Shown here: piece after piece, positions 25,949-34,346 of the stretch
Numbering within the stretch: position 1 is the stretch's first letter
Layout: every line of letters starts with the position of its first letter
NCBI RefSeq assembly: GCF_030272895.1
Contig: NZ_JALRNF010000020.1
Location: 1-64,000 of the forward strand
Direction of reading: 5' to 3'
Length of the DNA stretch: 64,000 nucleotides
Source: Pseudomonas sp. BGr12
GTDB lineage: Bacteria; Pseudomonadota; Gammaproteobacteria; Pseudomonadales; Pseudomonadaceae
Position numbers and translations under genes: made by a program
The notes under the pieces: model-generated
Databases searched by the model: none
What the model saw: the letters and a program-made list of their open reading frames with translations, nothing else
What the model was told of the DNA's origin: nothing

Positions 25949-25992
25949 TAGTCTTGACGGACGATGTTTCGTGACAGCCCCGGGTCAATCAT
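25949..25992 (+). promoter_or_regulatory. Dyad promoter for the OYE-ligase operon
   Basis: TAGTCTTGACGGACGATG (25949-25966), -10-like AATCAT at 25987-25992 (21 bp). The gene start is at 26082, giving a leader longer than most (about 115 bp from the dyad). Confidence 0.68.
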
Positions 25993-26081
25993 TCGGCCCA
26001 TCTCCGGCATTGCGCGATCCCTGCCGCCGTGCAGCGCGATTCTGGCATAGCCGGGAATTTCCAAGAAGTGAAGGAGCTGAC

Positions 26082-27167
26082 ATGAGCATCTTGTTCGAGC
26101 CGCTGCGTCTGGGCGACCTGCAACTGGCCAACCGCATTGTCATGGCGCCGATGACCCGCAGCCGTGCCGGCAGCGATGCCGTGCCTGGCGCCGAGATGGT
26201 CGAGTACTACCGCCAGCGCGCCAGTGCCGGGCTGATCGTCGCCGAGGGCACCGCGCCTTCGGCCAGCGGCCTGGGCTACTGCCGCACCCCGGCGATCTAC
26301 AGCCGCGAGCAGGTGGCGGCCTGGCGCCAGGTGACCGACGCGGTGCATGAACGCGGCGGGCGCATCGTGCTGCAACTGATGCACGTGGGCCGCGCCGCCA
26401 GCCATCACAACAAGCCCCGGGGCGCAGCCACCGTGGCGCCGTCGGCGCTGCGCGCAGGCACCCGGCTGTTCACCGATGTGGCCGGCATGGTCGATACCGA
26501 CGAACCCCAGGCACTGACCCTGGACGGCATCGCCGAGGTGATCGGCGACTATCGCCAGGCGGCCATCAATGCCCGTGAAGCCGGGTTCGATGGCGTCGAG
26601 CTGCACTGCACCAGTGGCTACCTGCCGATGCAATTCATGGCCTCTGGCAGCAACCGTCGCGAGGATGCCTACGGCGGCAGTGCGGCCAACCGCGTGCGCT
26701 TTGCCAAAGAGGTGCTCGAAGCCATGGCGGCGGCCATCGGCGCCGGCCGCGTCGGTTATCGCCAGTGCCCGGGCAACCCCTACAACGACATCGACGACGC
26801 CGATCCGGCGGCCACCGCGGCGGCCTTGTGCGAAGCCGTGGCGCCGCTGGGCCTGGCCTACCTGCACATCATGCGCTCGCCGCTGCCGGGGCTCGATGCC
26901 TTCGCCCTGGCGCGCCAGCACCACAGCAGCGGCCTGATCCTCAATGACGGCTTCGACGGCGAGTCGGCCAGGGCCGCGCTGCAAGCGGGCGAGGGCGATG
27001 CCGTGTCGTTCGGCCGGCACTTCATCGCCAACCCGGACCTGGTCGAGCGCCTGCAGCGAGGCCTGCCGCTGGCCGGCTTCGACCGTCACACCCTCTACAC
27101 CCCGGGGGCGCGCGGCTACTCGGATTATCCGGCCTTTCAGACCGCCAGCCTGGAGGTGACGCCATGA
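26082..27167 (+). CDS. Old yellow enzyme family ene-reductase with atypical active site
   Basis: A 361-residue TIM-barrel FMN oxidoreductase of the OYE/NemA type. The usual catalytic HxxN motif reads HCTS here (His175 and Ser178), so the second hydrogen-bond donor to the substrate carbonyl is replaced; NRREDAYGGS follows normally. It should reduce a C=C double bond conjugated to a carbonyl, possibly a ring alkene formed after removal of a hydroxyl. AAGGAG precedes the ATG at 26082. It overlaps the following ligase gene by 4 bp (ATGA), so the two are coupled. Confidence 0.82.
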   Translation: MSILFEPLRLGDLQLANRIVMAPMTRSRAGSDAVPGAEMVEYYRQRASAGLIVAEGTAPSASGLGYCRTPAIYSREQVAAWRQVTDAVHERGGRIVLQLMHVGRAASHHNKPRGAATVAPSALRAGTRLFTDVAGMVDTDEPQALTLDGIAEVIGDYRQAAINAREAGFDGVELHCTSGYLPMQFMASGSNRREDAYGGSAANRVRFAKEVLEAMAAAIGAGRVGYRQCPGNPYNDIDDADPAATAAALCEAVAPLGLAYLHIMRSPLPGLDAFALARQHHSSGLILNDGFDGESARAALQAGEGDAVSFGRHFIANPDLVERLQRGLPLAGFDRHTLYTPGARGYSDYPAFQTASLEVTP

Positions 27168-29014
27168 GCTCGATTCAAAACGCCAACCTGATGCCCGGCG
27201 TGGTGGTGCCCCGCGAGCAGACCCAGGCGCTGCTCGACCAGCGCGCCGCCGCCAGTGCGCAGATCAAGCCACGGGATCACTACACCCTGGCCGACCGCTT
27301 CGAAGAACAGGCGCGCACGCAAGGCGAGCGGCCTTTCCTGATTTACGCCGGGCAGCCCTACAGCTATGCCCGGGTCGACGCCCGGGCCAACCAGATGGCC
27401 CACACCTTCTACGCCAAGGGCCTGCGCGCCGGCGATGTCTGCGCGCTGCTGATGGAGAATCGTCCTGAATTCTTCTGCACCTGGTTCGGGCTGGTCAAGC
27501 TCGGCGTGGTGGTCGCCTTCATCAACACTCAGGTCAACGGACGCGCCCTGCAGCATGCCCTTGAGACCACCGCCGCCAAGGCCGTGGTGGTCGGCGAGGA
27601 ATGCCTGGCCAACCTGCAGGCCAGCGACGAGCTGCCGGCGTTGTCCTACTGGCTGGTGCCGGATGCCGAGAACCCCTGGAATGCAGCGCTGCCCAAGGGG
27701 GTGGACGGCCATTTTGCCGCGCGCCTGGACAGCGCCCCCGCCAGCGCCTTCCCACGGGACATGCGCGCCGGCATCGAGGCCCAGGCACCGACCCTGTTGA
27801 TCTTCACCTCCGGCACCACCGGCCTGCCCAAGGCAGCGCGTTACAGTCACATGCGCTGGCTGTCGTCGGGCGACGTGATGGAAGTGACGCTCAAAGCCAC
27901 CTGCGAAGACGTGTTCTATTGCTGCCTGCCGCTGTACCACGGCGCGGCGGCGACCTCGGTGACCTCCACGGCATTGCGCGCCGGTGCCAGCATCGTGGTG
28001 CGGCGCAAGTTCAGCGTGCGCGAGTTCTGGAAGGATGTGCGTCAGCAGCGCATCAGCGTGTTCCAGTACATCGGCGAAATCTGCCGCTACCTGCTCAACC
28101 AGCCGCTGGTCGAAGGCGAGCGTGAGCACAGCCTGCGCTGCATGCTCGGCGCCGGCCTGACCCCGGAATCCTGGCAGCGCTGGGTCGAGCGCTTCGGGCC
28201 GATCCAGATCTTCGAAGGCTGGGGCGCCACCGAGGCCAATGCCAACCTGATCAACGTCGACAACTACGCCGGCTCCTGCGGGCGGGTGCCGGACTGGAGC
28301 CGCACCAACCTGCGTCTGGTGCGCTACGACGTGGAGAACGACTGCCATCCACGGGACGCGCAGGGCTTCTATCAGCTGTGCGAAGTGGGCGAGGTGGGCG
28401 AGGCCATGGGCTTTATCGTCGATCACCCGGACATCGGCGGCGGGCGTTTCGAGGGCTACACCTCGGCTGAAGCCAGCGAAGGCAAGATTCGCCGCAACGT
28501 GTTCCGCCAAGGCGATGCCTACTGGAGCTCGGGCGACCTGCTGCGCGAGGACCGCGACGGCTACTGCTACTTCGTCGATCGCATCGGCGATACCTTCCGC
28601 TGGAAGAGCGAGAACGTCTCGACCCAGGAAGTGGCCGATGCCCTGGGCGACCTGCCGGGCCTTGAGCTGATCAATATCTACGGCGTGCAGGTGCCCGGCC
28701 ACGAAGGCCGCGCCGGCATGGCGGCGGTGCTGATGCAGGCAGGGCAATGCTTCGACCCCGAGGCCTTCTATGCCCTCACCGAGCAGTCCCTGCCACGCTA
28801 CGCGGCGCCGGTGTTCGTGCGGGTCAGCGCCGCGGCCGACCTGACCAGCACCTTCAAGCTGCGCAAGGTCGACCTGCAGCGCCAGGGCTACTGCCCAGAG
28901 GCGTGCCAGGACCCGCTGTACATCCGCGATGAGCACACGCGCAGCTATCAGCCGTACTCGCCGGAGGTGCTGCAACGCGCCGGCCTGCAACCCTTCGCCG
29001 GGGGTGCGGCATGA
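27164..29014 (+). CDS. FATP/FadD17-type long-chain or bile-acid CoA ligase
   Basis: A 616-residue ANL ligase of the very-long-chain/FATP subgroup, seen from FTSGTTGLPKAARYSH (ATP binding), EGWGATEANANLINVDN (A5 region) and the closing FKLRKVDLQRQGYCPE typical of FATP relatives. This subgroup includes ligases that activate steroid side-chain acids and bile acids, so this is the best candidate for the first CoA activation of the C24 side chain. Overlaps of 4 bp link it with the OYE gene before and the metallo-hydrolase gene after it. Confidence 0.85.
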   Translation: MSSIQNANLMPGVVVPREQTQALLDQRAAASAQIKPRDHYTLADRFEEQARTQGERPFLIYAGQPYSYARVDARANQMAHTFYAKGLRAGDVCALLMENRPEFFCTWFGLVKLGVVVAFINTQVNGRALQHALETTAAKAVVVGEECLANLQASDELPALSYWLVPDAENPWNAALPKGVDGHFAARLDSAPASAFPRDMRAGIEAQAPTLLIFTSGTTGLPKAARYSHMRWLSSGDVMEVTLKATCEDVFYCCLPLYHGAAATSVTSTALRAGASIVVRRKFSVREFWKDVRQQRISVFQYIGEICRYLLNQPLVEGEREHSLRCMLGAGLTPESWQRWVERFGPIQIFEGWGATEANANLINVDNYAGSCGRVPDWSRTNLRLVRYDVENDCHPRDAQGFYQLCEVGEVGEAMGFIVDHPDIGGGRFEGYTSAEASEGKIRRNVFRQGDAYWSSGDLLREDRDGYCYFVDRIGDTFRWKSENVSTQEVADALGDLPGLELINIYGVQVPGHEGRAGMAAVLMQAGQCFDPEAFYALTEQSLPRYAAPVFVRVSAAADLTSTFKLRKVDLQRQGYCPEACQDPLYIRDEHTRSYQPYSPEVLQRAGLQPFAGGAA

Positions 29015-30087
29015 ACGGCGGGGACGCCGAGGTGCGCGACGGCCTGCGCTACCCCTGGGCGCAGCCGCCGGCCAGCGGCGAGGTGCTGGAAGTGGCCGAC
29101 GGTGTGTTGTGGCTGCGCATGCCGCTGCCGTTTCGCCTCGACCATATCAACCTCTACCTGCTGCGCCACGAGGCCGGCTGGGTGGTGGTCGACACCGGCA
29201 TGAACACCGCGCAGACCGTCGCGGTGTGGGAGCGGGTGTTTGCCGAGGTGTTCCAGGGCCAGCCGGTGCTGGCGGTGATCTGCACGCATTTTCACAGCGA
29301 TCACGCCGGGGTGGCGGCCTGGCTCACCGAGCGTTTCCACTGCCCGCTGTACATGACCGCCGCCGAGTTTCGCAGCCTGCACGTCCAGGTGCCGGACGAG
29401 GCGCCGCCGGCCTGGGCCTTTGTCGACTTCTACCGCAAGGCCGGCTTCAGCCTCGAGCAGGCCGGCGAGTTCCATGGGGCGATCCAGAACAAGCATTTTC
29501 GGCCACTGAATTGCACGGGCTTTCGGCGCTTGCGCGAGGGTAGCGAGCTCAAGATCGGAGATCGGCGCTGGCAGGTGCTGATCGGCAGCGGCCACTCGCC
29601 CGAGCATGCCTGCCTGTACGCCGCCGAGGATGGCCTGCTGATTTCCGGCGACCAGGTGCTGCCGCGCATCACCTCCACGGTCGGCGTCCAGGCCACCGAG
29701 CCCGAGGCCGACCCGCTGCGCGACTGGCTGGATTCCCTCGAACGCCTGCGCAGCGTGCCCGACAGCGTGCTGGTGCTGCCGGCCCATGAGCGTCCGTTCT
29801 TCAACCTGCACCAGCGCCTGGCGCAATTGCAGGTCCACCACCAGGGCCACCTGGAGCGAATGCTGGCCAGCTGCGACGAGCCGCGTACCGCGCTCGAGCT
29901 GATGGCCGTGCTGTTTCCCAGGCTGTCGGGTCGTTTCGACGAACTGATGGCCCTGGGTGAAACCTTGGCGCATGCCAACTACCTCATCAGCGAAGGCGCC
30001 CTGGTGCGCGAAGAACACGGGGAACTGCGGCGGTATCGGCGCGCTCCGGCGCAAGCCGTGGCCCCCGACCCGCAGCGGGTGTTCTGA
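29011..30087 (+). CDS. Metallo-beta-lactamase fold hydrolase
   Basis: A 358-residue MBL-fold protein. The metal-binding motif is THFHSDH (His93, His95, Asp97, His98), followed by a His in GSGHSPEH, the bridging Asp in ISGDQVLP and a late His in LPAHERPF, so all usual ligands are present. It lacks a signal peptide and is cytoplasmic. Its ATG overlaps the stop of the CoA ligase, which suggests a linked role such as a thioesterase clearing stalled CoA esters or a lactone hydrolase. That role is inference; no named orthologue is recognised. Confidence 0.8.
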   Translation: MNGGDAEVRDGLRYPWAQPPASGEVLEVADGVLWLRMPLPFRLDHINLYLLRHEAGWVVVDTGMNTAQTVAVWERVFAEVFQGQPVLAVICTHFHSDHAGVAAWLTERFHCPLYMTAAEFRSLHVQVPDEAPPAWAFVDFYRKAGFSLEQAGEFHGAIQNKHFRPLNCTGFRRLREGSELKIGDRRWQVLIGSGHSPEHACLYAAEDGLLISGDQVLPRITSTVGVQATEPEADPLRDWLDSLERLRSVPDSVLVLPAHERPFFNLHQRLAQLQVHHQGHLERMLASCDEPRTALELMAVLFPRLSGRFDELMALGETLAHANYLISEGALVREEHGELRRYRRAPAQAVAPDPQRVF

Positions 30088-30156
30088 GCACGCCGGTGTC
30101 CCGGTCTTGGTGAACAGTCCAGGCGGCCTTTGCGGTTGCCCTAGAGGAGAGTCAGT

Positions 30157-31824
30157 GTGAACGACAAGAACAACAATAATTGTACTGGCCTGGATGCGCA
30201 GGCCTTCCAGGCCACCGGCCTGGCGCTGGCCGTGGCACTGGCGGCGACGCCGGCCTGGTCGGGGGAAACCATCGAGTTCGACAACGGCGCGACCCTCGAC
30301 TGGTCGGTGACCACCAGCTACGGCATGGGCGTGCGCGTGGGCAAGCCCAGCGACCGGCTGATGACCCTCAACGCCGACGATGCCAACCGCAACTTCGACC
30401 AGGGCAGCCTGACCACCAACCGCATCGGCGCCCTGGGCGAGATGATCCTGCGCCAGGACAACTATGGCGCGGTGCTGCGCGCCAGTACCTTCTACGATGA
30501 CGTCTACCACCAGGACAACGACAACGATTCGCCGCAAACGGTGAACAAGAGCGGTGACAACGACGAGTTCACCAGCCGCACCCGTTACTACAGCGGCGGT
30601 CGCAGCCGTCTGCTCGACGCCTATGTGTTCGGTGGCTGGCGCTTCGACAACGACACCATGCTCGACGTCAAGGCCGGGAAGCATATCGAGTCCTGGGGCG
30701 AGAGCCTGTACTACCCCGGGGTCAACGGCGTGCAGAACCCCTCCGATGCGGTGAAGGCGGCGCAGCCCGGGGTCGAGGTCAAGGAAGTTCTGCTGCCGGT
30801 GGGGCAGTTCTCCGGTTCCTACCGGATCAACCCGCAGGTCACCTTCGGTGCTTATGTGCAGTACGAGTGGAAGGGTACCGAACTGCCGCCGGTGGGCAGC
30901 TACCTGTCGAGCAGCGACGTGGTCGGGCCGGGTCGCGAGTTCATCCGCACCGCCACCGGCACCGTGCCGTACCGCGGCACCGACGAGCCCCGCGACAGCG
31001 GCCAGTGGGGCGTACAGGTGCGCTACCGGCCGATACCGGCCATCGAGCTGGCGCTGTTCCATGTCAACTACCACGACAAGAACCCGGCCACCGCGCTGGT
31101 GGGCTACAACGCCGTGCCCCTGGGCAATGGCCAGTTCGCCTTCGCCACTAACGGCTACCGCATCAATTACTTCGAAGACATCAAACTGACCGGCCTGAGC
31201 CTGTCGACCAAGCTGGGCGAGACCCAGATCGGTGCCGAATGGTCGTACCGCGACGGCGCGCCGATCATGGTCAACACAGGCCTCGGCCCGGTGCCGGCCA
31301 AGGGCAAGGGCCAGCAGTTCCAGGTCTCGGCCATGCGCATCCTCGGCGACCGCCCCTGGGCCAGCCAGACCACGCTGACCGCGGAAATCATTCATGTACG
31401 CGCCGACAGCGTCGAGTCGGCCTCGGCGGCGCCCAATCTGCAGGGCGTCAACCTGTTGCCGTCGCTGGCGCCACTGGTGGGAGATTCCGATGACTTCACC
31501 TACAAGACCAGCTCCGCCTGGCGCAGCCAGGACGCCAGCGCCTACACCCTCGGCGCCTCGTTCAGTTATCCGGGGGTTTTCCAGGGCTGGGATCTGGAGG
31601 TGCCGGTGCGCTTCTCCAACGTGTTCAGTGGCTCGACACCCATGGCCGGCAGCATCTCCGGGGTGCAGGGCGACCGACGCTACAGCGTCGGCACCACCTT
31701 CAAGTACCTGAGCAACCTGGAAGTGGCCCTGACCATGGTCGGCTACCTGGGCTCGCCGGACCCGGTCAAGCGGCCGTTCGCCGACCGTGACTACGCCACG
31801 TTCTCGATGAAATACACCTTCTGA
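30157..31824 (+). CDS. DUF1302 predicted outer-membrane barrel protein
   Basis: A 555-residue exported protein starting at GTG, with AGAGGAG about seven bases upstream and a signal peptide ending at ATPAWSGE. The sequence is rich in alternating amphipathic strands and ends in FSMKYTF; a terminal Phe on a beta strand is the usual BAM-dependent outer-membrane barrel signal. DUF1302 members are found beside DUF1329 genes in degraders of hydrophobic compounds. The paralogue at 49828 shares FYDDVYH, NDNDSP and the C-terminal KYTF. Transport of steroids across the outer membrane is inferred. It follows the metallo-hydrolase by 69 bp and no dyad precedes it. Confidence 0.82.
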   Translation: MNDKNNNNCTGLDAQAFQATGLALAVALAATPAWSGETIEFDNGATLDWSVTTSYGMGVRVGKPSDRLMTLNADDANRNFDQGSLTTNRIGALGEMILRQDNYGAVLRASTFYDDVYHQDNDNDSPQTVNKSGDNDEFTSRTRYYSGGRSRLLDAYVFGGWRFDNDTMLDVKAGKHIESWGESLYYPGVNGVQNPSDAVKAAQPGVEVKEVLLPVGQFSGSYRINPQVTFGAYVQYEWKGTELPPVGSYLSSSDVVGPGREFIRTATGTVPYRGTDEPRDSGQWGVQVRYRPIPAIELALFHVNYHDKNPATALVGYNAVPLGNGQFAFATNGYRINYFEDIKLTGLSLSTKLGETQIGAEWSYRDGAPIMVNTGLGPVPAKGKGQQFQVSAMRILGDRPWASQTTLTAEIIHVRADSVESASAAPNLQGVNLLPSLAPLVGDSDDFTYKTSSAWRSQDASAYTLGASFSYPGVFQGWDLEVPVRFSNVFSGSTPMAGSISGVQGDRRYSVGTTFKYLSNLEVALTMVGYLGSPDPVKRPFADRDYATFSMKYTF

Positions 31825-31829
31825 GTGCT

Positions 31830-31899
31830 GTGGGAGCGGGCTTGCCCCGCGATGCGATGTGACTGGTAGCACGCAATCGCGGGGCAAGCCCGCTCCTAC
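31830..31899. repeat. Inverted REP pair
   Basis: Direct (31830-31853) and inverted (31876-31899) REPs of the GGGCTTGCCCCGCGAT type in the gap between the DUF1302 and thiolase-like genes. Confidence 0.88.
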
Positions 31900-31935
31900 C
31901 GAATCTTCATTTAAACCGTTGCAAGAGGGGGACTT

Positions 31936-33147
31936 ATGGGACTCAAAGGACAGGCCGCGATCGTCGGCACTGCGCAATACAAGCCTGAGAAGTACGCCAC
32001 CGCACCACGCATGTTTCACCTGGAGCAGGTCGCTGACCTCGCGGCGCGGGCCCTGGCCGACGCCGGGCTGCGTGCCGAGGATCTGGACGGGCTGGTGATC
32101 AACGGCCCGCACTTTCACGAAGCGTCGGTGTTCGTGCCGGCCATGGCCGCCGAATACCTGGGCCTGCAACTGAACTTCGCCGAAGTGGTGGACCTTGGCG
32201 GTTGCACCCCGGTGGGCATGGTCTGGCGCGCGGCGGCGGCCATCGAACTGGGGCTGTGCCAGGCGGTGCTGTGCGTGCTGCCGGCGCGCATGGCGCCGTT
32301 CGGGCCGGAGGAAGACCCGGCCTGGATGGCCCGGGCCATGCGCTTTGGCGGGCACAGCACCGCCTATGGCGCGCCGGAGGCGGAGTTCGACCTGCCTTAT
32401 GGGCACATGGGCCAGAACACCGGCTACGCCATGATCGCCCAGCGCTATGCCGCCCAGTACGGCTACGACCCGCGGGCCATGGCCAAGATCGCCGTCGACC
32501 AGCGCTTCAATGCCCAGGCCAACGACCAGGCGATGTTCTTCGGCCAGCCGTTGACCATCGAGCAGGTGCTGGCCAGCAAGAAAGTCGCCGACCCGCTGCA
32601 TGTGCTGGAAATCGTCATGCCGGTGGCCGGTGGCGCGGCGTTGATCGTCACCTCCCGCGAGGTGGCGGCGCGTACCCGCAAGCGTCCGGCGTTCATCACA
32701 GGCTTTGGCGAGCACCTGGCGTTCAAGTCGCCGTCCTATGCCAAGGACATGCTCCACACCCCGATCGGCCCGGCCTCGCAGCGCGCCTTCGCCATGGCCG
32801 GTCTCAAGCCGGGTGACATGCATGCGGCGCAGATCTACGACTGCTACACCATCACCGCCTTGCTGACCCTGGAAGACGCCGGCTTCTGCGCCAAGGGCGA
32901 GGGCATGGCCTTCGTCCGCGAACACGACCTGACCTGGCGCGGCGACTTCCCGATGAACACCCACGGTGGTCAGCTCAGCTTCGGCCAGGCCGGTTCCGCC
33001 GGGGGCATGTCCCAGGTGATCGAAGCGGTCACCCAGATTGCCGGCCAGGCCGGCGAACGCCAACTGACGCGCTGCGACAACGTCTACGTCTCCGGTACCG
33101 GCGGCGTGATGAGCGAGCAGGGCGCCTTGATCCTGCAGGGAGCCTGA
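31936..33147 (+). CDS. SCP2-thiolase-like enzyme, second Ltp family member
   Basis: A 403-residue thiolase-superfamily protein. A Cys is placed at 90 in DLGGCTPVG and Tyr301 in QIYDCYT, and NTHGGQLS is present, but the second Ltp2-type tyrosine is replaced (GQLSFGQAG instead of GQLGEAYIHG). It is paired with a DUF35-MaoC gene 4 bp downstream, as Ltp2 is with ChsH2. It could be a second side-chain aldolase for the other two-carbon or three-carbon unit, or a beta-ketothiolase such as Skt1 of Pseudomonas Chol1. GGGGG precedes the ATG. Confidence 0.82.
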   Translation: MGLKGQAAIVGTAQYKPEKYATAPRMFHLEQVADLAARALADAGLRAEDLDGLVINGPHFHEASVFVPAMAAEYLGLQLNFAEVVDLGGCTPVGMVWRAAAAIELGLCQAVLCVLPARMAPFGPEEDPAWMARAMRFGGHSTAYGAPEAEFDLPYGHMGQNTGYAMIAQRYAAQYGYDPRAMAKIAVDQRFNAQANDQAMFFGQPLTIEQVLASKKVADPLHVLEIVMPVAGGAALIVTSREVAARTRKRPAFITGFGEHLAFKSPSYAKDMLHTPIGPASQRAFAMAGLKPGDMHAAQIYDCYTITALLTLEDAGFCAKGEGMAFVREHDLTWRGDFPMNTHGGQLSFGQAGSAGGMSQVIEAVTQIAGQAGERQLTRCDNVYVSGTGGVMSEQGALILQGA

Positions 33148-33151
33148 GACC

Positions 33152-34096
33152 ATGTCCAACAACAAACCCATGCCGCTGGCCACCGAGATTTCCGCACCGT
33201 TCTGGGAAGGGCTCAAGGCCCGCAACCTGCTGGTCCAGCAGTGCAATGCCTGTGCGCAGTGGCTGTTCTACCCGCGCCGGCATTGCCCGGCGTGCCTGGC
33301 CCATGACCTGAGCTGGCGCGCGGTCGACGGCGGTGCAACCTTGTACAGCTACACCGTGACCCGCATCGCCACCTTGCCCGACTTTGCTGATGAAATGCCG
33401 CAGAAGCTGGCGGTGGTCGAGCTTGACCAGGGGGTGCGCATCAACACCAACCTGGTGGGGCTGGACGAAGACGAGATCAAGATCGGCATGCGCCTGCAAC
33501 CGGTGTTCGCCGAGGTCGATGCCAAGGGTAACCGGCTGCTGCGCTTTACCGGCCTGGACAAGGACGTTGCGGCGCTGGAGGCACCGGCCTTCGAGGCGAG
33601 TGAGCCGGTGGCCGCGTCGGGCCCGGCGCCGTTGCAGGTCGCCCTGGACGATGCCGAGGGCTTGCAGGCGCTGGTCAGCGAGCAGTTCAGCGACTGGAGC
33701 AACAGCGTGTTGGTGGACCAGGCGTTGATCGATGCTTTTGCCCAGTTGTCGGGGGATGACTACTGGATTCACACCGACCCGCAGAAGGCCCGGCTGAGCA
33801 GCCCGTTTGGCGGCACCATCGCCCATGGTGCGCTGGTGCAGGTGTTGCAGTCGCGGATGAAACTGGCGCTGGGCTTCGAGATCACCGGCTACAGCACCCA
33901 GATCAACTATGGCTCCGACCGCCTGCGCTTCCCGGCGCCGGTACCGGCGGGTGCGCGGATCCATGCCCGGGCACGGGTCAAGGCAGTGCAGGTGCAGGCA
34001 CGTGGCACCCAACTGACCCTGGAACTGCACACCCATGTGCTGGGCCAGGAGCGGCCGTCGGTGATCAATGACCTGGTGATTCTCTACCAGGCTTGA
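33152..34096 (+). CDS. DUF35-MaoC fusion with reversed domain order
   Basis: A 314-residue protein. The N-terminal part (to about residue 145) is DUF35 with zinc-ribbon cysteines CNAC and CPAC; the C-terminal part (from about 170) is a MaoC hydratase domain containing DDYWIHTDPQKA and FGGTIAHGALV, which hold the Asp and His of R-hydratases. The ChsH2-like protein at 12969 has these domains in the opposite order. It probably supplies both the DUF35 partner and the hydratase for the thiolase-like enzyme encoded 4 bp upstream. Confidence 0.82.
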   Translation: MSNNKPMPLATEISAPFWEGLKARNLLVQQCNACAQWLFYPRRHCPACLAHDLSWRAVDGGATLYSYTVTRIATLPDFADEMPQKLAVVELDQGVRINTNLVGLDEDEIKIGMRLQPVFAEVDAKGNRLLRFTGLDKDVAALEAPAFEASEPVAASGPAPLQVALDDAEGLQALVSEQFSDWSNSVLVDQALIDAFAQLSGDDYWIHTDPQKARLSSPFGGTIAHGALVQVLQSRMKLALGFEITGYSTQINYGSDRLRFPAPVPAGARIHARARVKAVQVQARGTQLTLELHTHVLGQERPSVINDLVILYQA

Positions 34097-34108
34097 GACC
34101 TGCCTTGG

Positions 34109-34178
34109 GTGGGAGCGGGCTTGCCCCGCGATGCAAAGGGGCTGACAAACCGCTATCGCGGGGCAAGCCCGCTCCCAC
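34109..34178. repeat. Inverted REP pair
   Basis: Direct (34109-34132) and inverted (34155-34178) REPs after the DUF35-MaoC gene; a degenerate dyad begins 7 bp later. Confidence 0.87.
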
Positions 34179-34184
34179 CATTCG

Positions 34185-34228
34185 TAAGCCATTTGGACGA
34201 TGTTTCCAACCCCGCCAACCCTGAGTAT
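34185..34228 (+). promoter_or_regulatory. Degenerate dyad promoter for the YCF48-RND operon
   Basis: TAAGCCATTTGGACGATG (34185-34202): the right half is intact and the left half is weak. GAGTAT at 34223-34228 is the -10-like hexamer 21 bp on. The next probable start codon is at 34347, so the leader is unusually long (about 120 bases). Confidence 0.5.
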
Positions 34229-34346
34229 CGAGTGCAGGCAATGCCCCGTCACGCCCCGCGCAGCCTGCGCGGGCGCGCAAGTAGAACAAGAGGATCGGCC
34301 GCATGAATGTCCTTGTATCCCCCCGCCCAGCAACGGAGCCATGCCC

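Noticed and set aside
28948..33246. A 1432-codon open frame on the minus strand
   Set aside because: It runs antisense through five well-supported genes, has no recognisable domain, and reflects the absence of stop codons in high-GC DNA. The same holds for 3549-6656 and 8561-10321 on the minus strand.
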